DNA of 64,000 bases from BJGV01 sp965205785 (lineage in GTDB: Bacteria > Pseudomonadota > Gammaproteobacteria > Burkholderiales > Nitrosomonadaceae), in assembly GCA_965205785.1 (NCBI GenBank), contig OZ242188.1:186001-250000 (forward strand), given 5' to 3'. The notes below the pieces were generated by a model, which did not search any database, was not told the DNA's origin, and saw only the letters and a list, made by a program, of their open reading frames with translations. The translations under genes were made by a program, and so were the position numbers. This document shows, in pieces, positions 38,792 to 47,954 of the stretch. Position 1 is the stretch's first letter, and every line of letters starts with the position of its first letter.

Positions 38792-38892
38792 TGCTTTGAT
38801 AAAACATATATGAGTCATACTAGAATCTAATAATCTGGTGTTTATATAATTGTAACTAGTTCTCAGCAATTGATAACAAAGAGTGCAATAAG

Positions 38893-39369
38893 ATGGTAAA
38901 AGTATTATTTGTCTGTATGGGTAATATCTGTCGCTCTCCCACAGCAGAGGCAGTATTTAGACACCAAGCTAAAGTCTCTGGCTTTGCAGAATCAATTCTC
39001 GTGGATTCAGCAGGCACACATGATTACCATACTGGCGAATCACCAGATGGACGAGCACAGAAGATAGCGAAACAGAAGGGCTATGAAATGAAAGGGCTAC
39101 GTGCTCGTCAGTTTAATACCGGAGACTTCAATACTTTCCACTATATTCTGGCAATGGATAAACATAATTTCGCTATACTTAATAAACTCTGCCCTCCACA
39201 GCATAACTATAAACTAGGGATGCTAATGCAATACAGTAAAAAATTTCCTGAATACGAAGAAGTACCTGATCCATATTTTGGCGGGCATCAGGGCTTTGAA
39301 AAAGTACTGAAAATGATCGAAGATGCAGGAGAGGGATTACTTCACAGAATAAGCACAAAAAACGAGTAA
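38893..39369 (+). CDS. low-molecular-weight protein-tyrosine phosphatase
   Basis: A 158-residue enzyme with the P-loop C-x5-R at Cys8-Arg14 (VCMGNICRSP) next to the N-terminus and the general acid Asp126 in DPYFGG. It removes phosphate from tyrosine; in bacteria partners are often polysaccharide-export tyrosine kinases, but none is present here. It is convergent with rne. Confidence 0.95.
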   Translation: MVKVLFVCMGNICRSPTAEAVFRHQAKVSGFAESILVDSAGTHDYHTGESPDGRAQKIAKQKGYEMKGLRARQFNTGDFNTFHYILAMDKHNFAILNKLCPPQHNYKLGMLMQYSKKFPEYEEVPDPYFGGHQGFEKVLKMIEDAGEGLLHRISTKNE

Positions 39370-39460
39370 AATCTGCACATTACTGTCTGTAGAATATTAG
39401 TTACAAATATAAAGGGAAAGTAAATATCCACTTTATATTTATTTGACTCTGAGTATTACT

Positions 39461-42295
39461 TTATTTTTGTGTCTCAATTTGCACTAGTGGCTTATTCTCC
39501 TCTATAGGCGGTTTATTAGACTTTACTCTCCTTTGCTTTGGTAGCGCTGACTCCTCAACTGTAGCATTATCTAGAATTGTTTTTTCCCCTTGTATTGTCT
39601 CGATCATAACTAGTTTACTTATGATCAAGTCCTCTGGTTTACTATCATTTGATGTTGTAGTCTTACTAACCTCTTTAGACTCACGTTTAGAAGATATTTT
39701 TGGTTCTTCTACTTCTGATGATGAAGTAGACATTGCAAGAGAAATTATAGGCTCTTTTTCAGTTTTTTCTGAAACTGAGAGTTTCTCTGAGTCTGGCAAA
39801 ACTTCAGTTACACCTGATTCTTTTTCTGTAATTAACTTATCCTTATCTATAGCTGCGTTAATAGGAGGAGTATGCCTAACTGCTTCAGATTTTTTAACAG
39901 TCTTTTGAGATACTGGAGAATCTATGGATGGCGCATCAGAGGTTTGCTTTGGCAAAGTGCCTGAGCTGCTCTTCTTGACCTCCTTAGGAGTGGCATGCCT
40001 AACTTCTTCAGATTTCTTAACAGCCTGTTGAGACGCCGGAGAATCTATGGGTGTTTCATCAGAAATCTGTTTTGGTAAAGTGTCTGGGCTATCCTTCTTA
40101 ACTTCCTTACCAGATATTCCTGCAGCTTTACTTATCTGTCCGTCTCGCTCGGAAGTATGTTCATTTCCACGTTGTTGGTTTTCACGGCCCGAACGTTCAT
40201 TTCTCTCGCGTTGCCTTCCACCACGACGACGACGTGGACGACCGCCATCTTCTCCCTGAGCTGCCTTATTTTCAACCGATAGTTGTTCACCTTCAACCAA
40301 AGACTTAGATTCAGTTTTAACTCTCCCATCACGTGATGAACGTGGTTGTTTTTTATTAGAAGATTTCTCAGCCTGACTTTTTTGTTCTGTTCGTGAAGCA
40401 CGCTGACCTGCCGCCTCCTTCCCTTGAGTTAAAGTGCCTCCAGTGTCATTTGTAGATACACCTTGAGAACCTTGTCTTTGCTGACCATTTCCTGTTCTTT
40501 TAGTGCTGCGTTCTCGTCCTTCACGACTTCGGCGCCCACGATCTTGTCGCTTTGGCTTTTGCCTAGTCTGTTTTGGTTCTTCTACTACCTTCTCCTCTTT
40601 TTTTGCTGGCTGGAACCAACTAAAGAGTCTGTCTAAGAACGAACTTTGCTCCAATCCGGGCTGTACTTTTCTACCACGTATTGGTGCTGGCTGTGTTGGG
40701 GTAATGCTCCTCACTGCTGCTTGTTGCCTAACTGGCTTAGTTTCTTGTGCTGCCGATGGCAAATTCACTTCTTCTGCAGGCTTATCTACCATCTGATAAC
40801 TTGTCTGTGCATCATTTGACTTAATATGGTCATGACGCAGACGATCTATATTGTAATTAGGAGTTTCCAAGTGAACGTTTGGAATCAAAACAACGTTTAC
40901 TTTTAATCGTGCCTCAATAGCATGTATCTCTGCACGTTTCTCATTTAACAAATATGTAGCCACGTCCACAGGAACCTGTGCATGAAGAGCAGCCGTACTA
41001 TCTTTCATTGCCTCTTCCTGAATGATCCTAAGAATATGAAGTGCAGAAGAATCAGTATCACGGATATGGCCAGTTCCATGACAGCGCGGACAAGAAATGT
41101 AGTTACTCTCGCCGAGTGAAGGACGCAAACGCTGACGCGACAACTCTAATAGTCCAAATCGAGAAATTTTTCCAACTTGAATTCTTGCACGATCATAACG
41201 TAGTGCGTTTAATAAACAACTCTCCACTTCGCGTTGATTACGTGTAATTTCCATATCAATAAAATCAATTACTACAAGGCCACCTAGGTCACGTAGACGT
41301 AATTGACGCGCAACTTCTTCTGCAGCTTCTACATTAGTGTTTAAAGCCGTCTGTTCAATATCTGACCCACGTGTAGCCCTAGCAGAATTCACATCAACAG
41401 ATACTAATGCTTCAGTATGATCAATAACTATAGCACCGCCAGAAGGCAACGTTACTTGCCGCGAATAAGCTGTCTCAATTTGGTGCTCAATCTGGAAACG
41501 AGAAAATAACGGCACATCATCGCTATATAATTTGATACGGCTTACATTGTCAGGCATCACATGGCTCATAAACTGATAAGCTTGCTCATGAATGCTTTCG
41601 GTATCAATCAGGATTTCACCAATTTCTTGGTGAAAGTAATCGCGTATGGCACGCGTAACTAAGCTGCTTTCTTGATATATTAGGAATGCGCCATTTTGAT
41701 TCTTTGATGCATCTTCTATAGCACGCCAAAGTTGCAATAGATAATTTAGATCCCACTGTAATTCTTCTTCGCTACGGCCTATCCCGGCAGTCCGAGCAAT
41801 AATACTCATGCCTGGGGGAATATCTAACTGAGACATTATTTCACGTAATTCAGCACGATCCTCGCCCTCAATACGGCGAGATACACCGCCTCCACGTGGG
41901 TTGTTAGGCATCAATACTAAGTGACGTCCGGCTAATGAGATGTAAGTAGTAAGTGCTGCTCCTTTAGAACCTCGCCCATCCTTATCTACTTGAACTATAA
42001 GCTCTTGCCCCTCACTTAACACGTCTTGAATACATGAACGTGCAGGGTCAGTATTTTCTTTGAAATAAGACTTAGATATTTCCTTGAATGGCAAGAAGCC
42101 ATGACGCTCTCCGCCATAATCAACAAATACAGCTTCAAGGCTAGGCTCAATTCGAGTAACAACTGCTTTGTAGATATTACTTTTGTGCTGTTCTTTTCCA
42201 GCAGACTCGATGTCTAGGTCAATTAGTTTCTGACCATCAACAATAGCAACACGAAGCTCTTCTGGCTGCGTTGCATTGAATAACATGCGTTTCAT
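39461..42295 (-). CDS. rne: ribonuclease E
   Basis: A 944-residue endoribonuclease that starts mRNA decay and matures rRNA and tRNA. The N-terminal half has the S1 domain (about 35-120), the 5'-sensor region, the DNase-I-like catalytic core (VSVDVNSARATRG and VVIDFIDM hold the metal-binding Asp residues) and the Zn-link CPRCHGTGH (about 400-408). The C-terminal half (about 515-944) is low-complexity, with Arg-rich stretches (RRRRGGRQRER) for RNA binding and acidic/Ser-rich parts that scaffold the degradosome. It contains an unusual 41-residue tandem repeat. A structured leader precedes the gene. Confidence 0.96.
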   Translation of the reverse strand: MKRMLFNATQPEELRVAIVDGQKLIDLDIESAGKEQHKSNIYKAVVTRIEPSLEAVFVDYGGERHGFLPFKEISKSYFKENTDPARSCIQDVLSEGQELIVQVDKDGRGSKGAALTTYISLAGRHLVLMPNNPRGGGVSRRIEGEDRAELREIMSQLDIPPGMSIIARTAGIGRSEEELQWDLNYLLQLWRAIEDASKNQNGAFLIYQESSLVTRAIRDYFHQEIGEILIDTESIHEQAYQFMSHVMPDNVSRIKLYSDDVPLFSRFQIEHQIETAYSRQVTLPSGGAIVIDHTEALVSVDVNSARATRGSDIEQTALNTNVEAAEEVARQLRLRDLGGLVVIDFIDMEITRNQREVESCLLNALRYDRARIQVGKISRFGLLELSRQRLRPSLGESNYISCPRCHGTGHIRDTDSSALHILRIIQEEAMKDSTAALHAQVPVDVATYLLNEKRAEIHAIEARLKVNVVLIPNVHLETPNYNIDRLRHDHIKSNDAQTSYQMVDKPAEEVNLPSAAQETKPVRQQAAVRSITPTQPAPIRGRKVQPGLEQSSFLDRLFSWFQPAKKEEKVVEEPKQTRQKPKRQDRGRRSREGRERSTKRTGNGQQRQGSQGVSTNDTGGTLTQGKEAAGQRASRTEQKSQAEKSSNKKQPRSSRDGRVKTESKSLVEGEQLSVENKAAQGEDGGRPRRRRGGRQRERNERSGRENQQRGNEHTSERDGQISKAAGISGKEVKKDSPDTLPKQISDETPIDSPASQQAVKKSEEVRHATPKEVKKSSSGTLPKQTSDAPSIDSPVSQKTVKKSEAVRHTPPINAAIDKDKLITEKESGVTEVLPDSEKLSVSEKTEKEPIISLAMSTSSSEVEEPKISSKRESKEVSKTTTSNDSKPEDLIISKLVMIETIQGEKTILDNATVEESALPKQRRVKSNKPPIEENKPLVQIETQK
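39863..40108 (-). repeat. 41-residue tandem duplication in the RNase E scaffold region
   Basis: Two adjacent 123-base units (40108-39986 and 39985-39863) encode copies starting KEVKK..., with shared blocks LPKQ, IDSP, VKKSE and VRH. By eye 28 of 41 residues are identical. The unit is in frame, so it extends the disordered tail. Confidence 0.85.
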
Positions 42296-42695
42296 TATTA
42301 TATTTCTCCCGCGCGCTAATCACGGGCGAGCAAGCCATATATGGTCAGATCACATCCAACTCATATAATGAGAATCTCTTATTCAGACAACTTTGACATA
42401 GTGTCGGGCTGCGGTTATAGATTACTATTCTCCAGCTTGTCACTAAAAGTACTGCTTTTTATATTAAGCAGAACTCGAAATTAAGTTTCCGTCAGATTTC
42501 AACTAAGGCTAACCCAGTATACGGGCGCTACGATGTTAAACTCTGAAATCTGCGTTTGTTTTGAGCGCGCAATAAATTCACAATCACTACTTTAATTGGT
42601 GAGCAACATTAACCAAGTTTCGGAGTCGGCTCTTGGCCTTGTTCTGTTAAAATCCTATCAACAGTGTCATTTTGCATACCGGACAGAGGACTAAC
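42296..42695. other. divergent rne/rluC leader region with several inverted repeats
   Basis: A gap of about 400 bases without a gene. Read as the rne leader (minus strand) it holds three potential hairpins: 42493-42552 (9-bp stem CAGATTTCA/TGAAATCTG around 42 bases), 42448-42475 (9 pairs with one A-A mismatch) and 42306-42330 (GC-rich, overlapping the GGGAG ribosome site of rne). In E. coli a long structured rne leader mediates autoregulation; similar control here is inference. Confidence 0.55.
42448..42475 (-). promoter_or_regulatory. stem-loop in the rne leader
   Basis: AGT-A-CTGCTT, an 8-base loop, then AAGCAG-A-ACT gives nine base pairs interrupted by one A-A mismatch. It lies about 150 bases before the rne start. 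Confidence 0.45.
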
Positions 42696-43718
42696 TTGAA
42701 CTCCGAACTTAGAAGTATAGGTAAAATTAATGATTTAGGCAAAGAATTTCCTCTAGGCGCTGTAATCAAAGAAATTATTAATGAAGATAGTAATGACCAA
42801 CGCATTGATAATTTCTTGATTAAACGTCTTAAAGGTGTTCCTAGAGATCATATTTACCAGTGTCTACGCAGTGGACAGGTGCGGATTAACGGCAAACGCG
42901 TCAAAGCTAGCTATCGACTACTGGAAGGTGACGTGGTGCGTATTCCACCGGTAAGTATTAGAAATGATAAGCCAACCAATAAAATATCTAAATCAAGATT
43001 CGCTTCTTTTGATATTGTATTTCAAGATGAGTCCCTTTTAGTTATTAATAAACCTGCAGGTATGGCCGTACATGGTGGAAGTAATTTGAGTTTTGGTGTC
43101 ATAGAACAATTACGGGCCCAATATCCAAATTGGAAGTTTCTAGAGCTGGTTCATCGTCTCGATAGAGATACGTCTGGAGTACTTCTACTTGCTAAAAAAC
43201 GTGCAGTTCTTGTTGGACTTCATAAGCAAATCCGTGAAAGAAAAATGGAGAAACGCTACCTGGTTTTGGTGAAAGGTAAGTGGCTGAATCAAAGACAAAA
43301 TGTAAAATTATCATTGAATAAGTATGTTACAAATTCTGGAGAAAGGCGAGTAACAGTGTCTATAGATAAAAAAAAGAATTCGCGAGACATGACAGCCCAT
43401 ACAGTGTTTACTTTAAAAAAGACTTGGCAGAATTTCAGTTTATTGGAAGCAGAACTAAAAACCGGCCGTACTCATCAAATCCGTGTACATCTTGCACATT
43501 TGGGTTTTCCAATTGCAGGCGATGATAAATATGGAGACTACCAACTTAATAAGGAACTAAACAGACGTAGTGGGAAAGGACTTAAACTGAAACGTATGTT
43601 TCTACATGCCAGCAGAACAGAAATAACACACCCCGCTACAGATCAAACTTTATGTTTAGAAGCTCCACTAGCAAATGATCTACAGAAATTTTTGAATGAA
43701 CTAGATAAAGAAACCTGA
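42696..43718 (+). CDS. rluC: 23S rRNA pseudouridine synthase RluC
   Basis: I choose the TTG at 42696 because AGAGGA lies 5 bases before it; the frame could also begin at a TTG at 42672. The 340-residue protein has an S4 RNA-binding domain (about 25-85, LIKRLKGVPRDHIYQCLRSGQVRINGKRV) and the catalytic motif HRLDRDTSG with Asp156. RluC converts uridines of 23S rRNA to pseudouridine (positions 955, 2504 and 2580 in E. coli). As in E. coli it diverges from rne. Confidence 0.94.
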   Translation: MNSELRSIGKINDLGKEFPLGAVIKEIINEDSNDQRIDNFLIKRLKGVPRDHIYQCLRSGQVRINGKRVKASYRLLEGDVVRIPPVSIRNDKPTNKISKSRFASFDIVFQDESLLVINKPAGMAVHGGSNLSFGVIEQLRAQYPNWKFLELVHRLDRDTSGVLLLAKKRAVLVGLHKQIRERKMEKRYLVLVKGKWLNQRQNVKLSLNKYVTNSGERRVTVSIDKKKNSRDMTAHTVFTLKKTWQNFSLLEAELKTGRTHQIRVHLAHLGFPIAGDDKYGDYQLNKELNRRSGKGLKLKRMFLHASRTEITHPATDQTLCLEAPLANDLQKFLNELDKET

Positions 43719-43768
43719 CATCGTAATTAGGACAATTTTTAACCTAACATTCTGATTTAGATATTTAA

Positions 43769-44425
43769 ATGCGAAAGAACTTTGATTTAATAGTGTTTGA
43801 TTGGGACGGAACACTAGCAGATTCTGCTAACTCTATAGTATTCTCGATACAGAGTGCCGCACGTGATTTGGGGATGGTCGAGCCTTCAAATGAAGAAGCA
43901 CGCTATGTTATTGGCTTAGGATTAAGTGAAGCTATAGAACACCTATTCCCAAATTTTACATCACAAAAACTTTCCTTGTTATCAGAACGTTACCGATATC
44001 ACTATCTTGCACAAGATAAGAAAATTTCACTTTATAAGGGAATATCCGAAATAATTAGAAACTTGCATGCAGAAAATTTTCTACTGGCGGTTGCTACCGG
44101 TAAAAGTCGCGCTGGTCTTAGTCGTGCTTTCAAATCGAGTGGACTAGGCAATTTTTTTCATGCTAGCCGCTGTGCTGATGAAACTTTTTCAAAACCTCAT
44201 CCAGCAATGCTGCTAGAATTGATGTCCCAATTTGATGTAGAGGCTAGTAGGACCTTGATGATAGGTGACACAACGCACGATCTACAAATGGCAATCAACG
44301 CCAGTGTCTCTGGAGTTGGTGTAACATATGGAGCACATCCAAGGGAAAATCTAGAAATTTTGGCACCACTTACCTGTGTTGAAAGTGTCACAAAATTAAA
44401 CCTTTGGTTAAATACTAATATTTAA
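43769..44425 (+). CDS. HAD-superfamily phosphatase (Gph-like)
   Basis: A 218-residue hydrolase with nucleophile Asp11 in DWDGTLADS, an alpha-helical cap (about 20-85) and the C-terminal motif GDTTHDLQMA. It resembles phosphoglycolate phosphatase and is found between rluC and sppA in related genomes as I recall. The physiological substrate is not certain. Confidence 0.9.
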   Translation: MRKNFDLIVFDWDGTLADSANSIVFSIQSAARDLGMVEPSNEEARYVIGLGLSEAIEHLFPNFTSQKLSLLSERYRYHYLAQDKKISLYKGISEIIRNLHAENFLLAVATGKSRAGLSRAFKSSGLGNFFHASRCADETFSKPHPAMLLELMSQFDVEASRTLMIGDTTHDLQMAINASVSGVGVTYGAHPRENLEILAPLTCVESVTKLNLWLNTNI

Positions 44426-44470
44426 TTAAAAAAAGTATATAACAATACTGTTTGAAGGATTTCAAAAATC

Positions 44471-45421
44471 ATGCTTGACTCTGAAGATCGTAAGGAAGGC
44501 TGGGAAAAACAAACGTTAGAAAAATTAGCATTTTCCTCTGTTAATGAGCAACGAAGAGCACGCCGCTGGGGAATATTTTTCAAGTCTCTAACTTTCCTAT
44601 ATTTATTTATTCTTTTATTTATTGGATTAGGTTGGTTTCGTGACAATGGCGTTGCTATGTCAGACAAACATACTGCAATTGTTGAACTTCGTGGGGAAAT
44701 TTCTGCTAATAGCATTAGTAGCGCGGACAATGTAAACGAAGGGCTAAAAAATGCATTCAAGGACAAAAATACGCAGGGAGTAATTTTACGTATTAATAGT
44801 CCTGGTGGTAGCCCTGTACAAGCAGGCTATATTAATGATGAAATTAAACGACTACGTGCCAAATACCCAGATATTCCCCTTTATGCAGTTATTGAAGATA
44901 TCTGTGCCTCAGGCGGCTATTATGTTGCCGTAGCTGCAGATAAAATTTTTGTGGATAAAGCGAGCATAGTCGGCTCTATCGGCGTGCTAATGAATGGATT
45001 TGGATTTACTGGAACAATGGAAAAACTTGGTATCGAACGACGATTACTTACAGCTGGTGATAATAAAGGTTTTCTTGATCCCTTCTTACCATCTAATCCA
45101 CAACAGCAAGAATACGCCCAAGAAATGTTAAATGATATACATCAGCAATTTATTCAAGTAGTACAGAAAGGTAGAGGTAAGCGCTTGAAAGATAAATCAG
45201 AGATTTTCAGTGGCATTGTCTGGACAGGCCAGAAAAGTATAGAGCTTGGACTTACGGACGCGCTAGGAAGCGCAGATTATGTTGCACGAGAAATTATTAA
45301 GGCTGAATCTATCGTAGATTTCACTACAAAAGAAAGTTTTACTGAAAGATTTGCCAATCGCTTAGGATCTGCATCTACAAATGCGTTAATTAATGCCGGA
45401 AACGAATGGAAGCTACGGTAG
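44471..45421 (+). CDS. sppA: signal peptide peptidase SppA (S49 family)
   Basis: A 316-residue inner-membrane serine protease of the short form. One membrane helix (about 38-56) is followed by the protease domain with Ser147 (CASGGYYVA) and Lys199 (GDNKGFLDPF), the Ser-Lys dyad of the S49 family. It degrades cleaved signal peptides. It starts 45 bases after the HAD gene, so rluC-gph-like-sppA may be one transcript. Confidence 0.95.
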   Translation: MLDSEDRKEGWEKQTLEKLAFSSVNEQRRARRWGIFFKSLTFLYLFILLFIGLGWFRDNGVAMSDKHTAIVELRGEISANSISSADNVNEGLKNAFKDKNTQGVILRINSPGGSPVQAGYINDEIKRLRAKYPDIPLYAVIEDICASGGYYVAVAADKIFVDKASIVGSIGVLMNGFGFTGTMEKLGIERRLLTAGDNKGFLDPFLPSNPQQQEYAQEMLNDIHQQFIQVVQKGRGKRLKDKSEIFSGIVWTGQKSIELGLTDALGSADYVAREIIKAESIVDFTTKESFTERFANRLGSASTNALINAGNEWKLR

Positions 45422-45459
45422 TAAATCAAGTCAAAGAAATATGTAGAGCATGTACAAAC

Positions 45460-46056
45460 TCATATCACCTCAACACCTTCATGCACCAGCATTTCTACCA
45501 ATGCTATCAACGGTAGCCCTATAAGGGCATTGGGATCATCACTTTCCATTCGTTCAATTAAAGCAATACCTAGCCCTTCATACTTTGCGCTACCCGCACA
45601 GTGATATGGCTGTTCTTTAGCCAAATAATTTGAGATCTGTCGATCACTTAAATCACGAAATTTTACCAGTGAAGAGATTAACTTAGATTGCATCCTGCCA
45701 CTACAACTGTTGAGGAGACTCAGTGCTGTATGGAAAACCACTTCTTTTCCACGCATAGCATATAACTGTTTAGTTGCATTTTCATAGCTTAGTGGTTTTC
45801 CAAGCTGAGCGCCCTCCAAAACTGCTACTTGATCGGCTCCTATGATAAGTGCATCAGGATGTACAGTAGCAACTACACGTGCCTTCTCCTCAGCCAGGCG
45901 GCTAGCAGTAGCTTCGGGCATCTCGCCAGTTAAAGCTGATTCAACTATATCAGGACTAGAAACTTCGAAAGGAAGTTGCAGGCGTGAAAGCAACTCGTAA
46001 CGATATGAGGAGCTCGACCCTAAAACAAGTTTTTGAGTAAAAGATTGTATTTTCAA
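45460..46056 (-). CDS. Maf-family nucleotide pyrophosphatase (YceF-like)
   Basis: A 198-residue Maf protein with the N-terminal LGSSSSYRYELL motif, EEKARVVA and the GADQVAVLEG metal/nucleotide site. The product is likely a house-cleaning enzyme that hydrolyses modified nucleotides such as 7-methyl-GTP. The likely start is TTG at 46056 with only a weak ribosome site. It diverges from yceD, an arrangement shared with many proteobacteria. Confidence 0.92.
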   Translation of the reverse strand: MKIQSFTQKLVLGSSSSYRYELLSRLQLPFEVSSPDIVESALTGEMPEATASRLAEEKARVVATVHPDALIIGADQVAVLEGAQLGKPLSYENATKQLYAMRGKEVVFHTALSLLNSCSGRMQSKLISSLVKFRDLSDRQISNYLAKEQPYHCAGSAKYEGLGIALIERMESDDPNALIGLPLIALVEMLVHEGVEVI

Positions 46057-46125
46057 TGGTCACTATGATGTAGTTTTTATATGATTTTTGACACCTAAGA
46101 ACAAAAAATATATCATGCGCGCCTT

Positions 46126-46626
46126 ATGTCTGCACGAATTGTTATAGACGCCCCTGATTTTGTGCGCTGTACTAAGTCTCTCCATGGTAAAATCGTGGTT
46201 GACGAGTGTATACGCCTAAAAGGGTATCTTGCGGATACTCGAGGCAGACTAGAATACAAAATAAGTGGCACCCTTGATAACAATGGCAAATCTATACTAC
46301 AGGTTATCATAAAAGGAAAAATAAACTTACTTTGCCAGCGCTGCCTTAGTGAATTGACACATGAGCTAGATTTGAAATCAACACTGCTTCTGGCAAAGAA
46401 TGAGGAAGAACTTTCACATTTAGATGTGACCGAATCAATTGAAGGGATTTTGGCTACTTCTGATATAGATATTATAGAACTTATTGAAGACGAAGTTATT
46501 TTAAGTCTACCAATTTCTCCACGTCACAGAGAAAATGAATGTTCAACAAAAAAACTAACTAAGGCTCATACAATAGAAAAGAAACGGCCCTTTGACGTGT
46601 TAGCAAAATTAAAAAAACTACACTAA
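46126..46626 (+). CDS. yceD: DUF177/YceD-family protein
   Basis: A 166-residue protein with the family motif CQRC (Cys70, Cys73) followed by an acidic stretch (about 105-128, DIIELIEDEVILSLPI). YceD homologues almost always precede rpmF and have been linked to 23S rRNA levels. It opens the yceD-rpmF-plsX-fab operon. The gap to rpmF is 22 bases. Confidence 0.92.
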   Translation: MSARIVIDAPDFVRCTKSLHGKIVVDECIRLKGYLADTRGRLEYKISGTLDNNGKSILQVIIKGKINLLCQRCLSELTHELDLKSTLLLAKNEEELSHLDVTESIEGILATSDIDIIELIEDEVILSLPISPRHRENECSTKKLTKAHTIEKKRPFDVLAKLKKLH

Positions 46627-46648
46627 ATTATTTTAGGAGATCATTATT

Positions 46649-46828
46649 ATGGCTGTCCAGAAAAGTAAAAAATCACCATCAAGACGTGGCATGCATCGAT
46701 CCCATGATTCCCTGACCAGTTCTCCATTGGCACTTGAGCCTAATACAGGTGAAGTACATATGAGGCACCATATTAGCCCTAATGGTTACTATCGCGGGAA
46801 AAAGGTTATCAAAACTAAGGATGATTAG
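46649..46828 (+). CDS. rpmF: 50S ribosomal protein L32
   Basis: A 59-residue protein beginning MAVQKSKKSPSRRGMHRSHD, the standard L32 N-terminus. The Cys residues of zinc-binding L32 forms are absent. An AGGAGA ribosome site lies before the ATG (46635-46640). It sits in its usual place between yceD and plsX. Confidence 0.96.
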   Translation: MAVQKSKKSPSRRGMHRSHDSLTSSPLALEPNTGEVHMRHHISPNGYYRGKKVIKTKDD

Positions 46829-46892
46829 CTCTTGAAGTCATTAACACATAAATAGTAAACTTTGGATCAGCTTATGTACATAAGCGTTTAAA

Positions 46893-47954
46893 TTGGATAT
46901 TACCGTAGCTATAGACTGCATGGGTGGTGATCATGGCCCCAAAGTAACTGTTCCTTCAGCTGTTGATTTTCTCCATCGCAATCCAACGACAAATATCGTT
47001 CTAGTAGGACTACTTGATTCGATAGAAGCAGAATTGCGCACTCTTAATTTCACATCGAATCATAGATTAAAGTTACATAATGCGAGTGAAGTAGTTGATA
47101 TGGATGAGTCGCCCTCAATCGCATTACGCGGCAAAAAAGACTCTTCTATGCGGATTGCAATAAATCTGGTTAAAAATGGCACAGCTCAGGCCTGTGTTAG
47201 TGCTGGAAATACCGGAGCATTAATTGCAACTTCTCGATTCGTTTTAAAAACACTCCCCGGTATTGATCGACCAGCATTAGCTGTAGTACTTCCAACTATG
47301 AATGGACACACATATGTTCTGGATCTTGGTGCAAATGTAGACTGCAGTCCAGAACATCTCCTTCAATTTGGTGTAATGGGCACCACACTAGTATCTTCAG
47401 TAGAAAATAAAGATATGCCAAGTGTAGGCTTATTAAACATTGGAGAGGAAGCAATCAAAGGTAATGAGGTGGTAAAGCAAGCTGCTGAGTTATTACGAGT
47501 TAGTGGACTTAATTTTTACGGTAATATAGAAGGAGATGATATCTATAAAGGTACAACAGATGTAGTAGTGTGTGATGGTTTTGTTGGCAATGTTGCTCTA
47601 AAGACCTCGGAAGGAGTGGCACAGATGCTTGCCACATATTTACGACAAGAATTCAAGCGTAATCTCCTTACAAAACTTGCAGGACTTATCGCTTTACCTG
47701 TCATTAAAACTTTCAAGCGTAGAGTAGATCACCGCAGATATAATGGTGCGAGCTTGCTTGGACTCTGTGGTATCGTAATCAAGAGTCATGGCTCTGCTGA
47801 CAGTTATGCTTTTGGATTTGCTATTAAACGTGCAGTTGAAGAAATTCAAGGCGGAATACTACACCAAATAAGTGAGCGCATGCTGGAATTACCACATCAT
47901 TCAAAGAAACTGTCTTCTAACTCACAATCCTCATCAAAAGAAGATGCTGCATGA
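46893..47954 (+). CDS. plsX: phosphate acyltransferase PlsX
   Basis: A 353-residue PlsX, which makes acyl-phosphate from acyl-ACP for phospholipid synthesis. The start is the TTG at 46893, just before the family opening ITVAIDCMGGDHGPK; an upstream ATG reading runs into a stop. Typical blocks are SAGNTGALIA, DLGANVDCSPEHL and CDGFVGNVALKTSEG. It overlaps fabH by 4 bases (ATGA). Confidence 0.96.
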   Translation: MDITVAIDCMGGDHGPKVTVPSAVDFLHRNPTTNIVLVGLLDSIEAELRTLNFTSNHRLKLHNASEVVDMDESPSIALRGKKDSSMRIAINLVKNGTAQACVSAGNTGALIATSRFVLKTLPGIDRPALAVVLPTMNGHTYVLDLGANVDCSPEHLLQFGVMGTTLVSSVENKDMPSVGLLNIGEEAIKGNEVVKQAAELLRVSGLNFYGNIEGDDIYKGTTDVVVCDGFVGNVALKTSEGVAQMLATYLRQEFKRNLLTKLAGLIALPVIKTFKRRVDHRRYNGASLLGLCGIVIKSHGSADSYAFGFAIKRAVEEIQGGILHQISERMLELPHHSKKLSSNSQSSSKEDAA

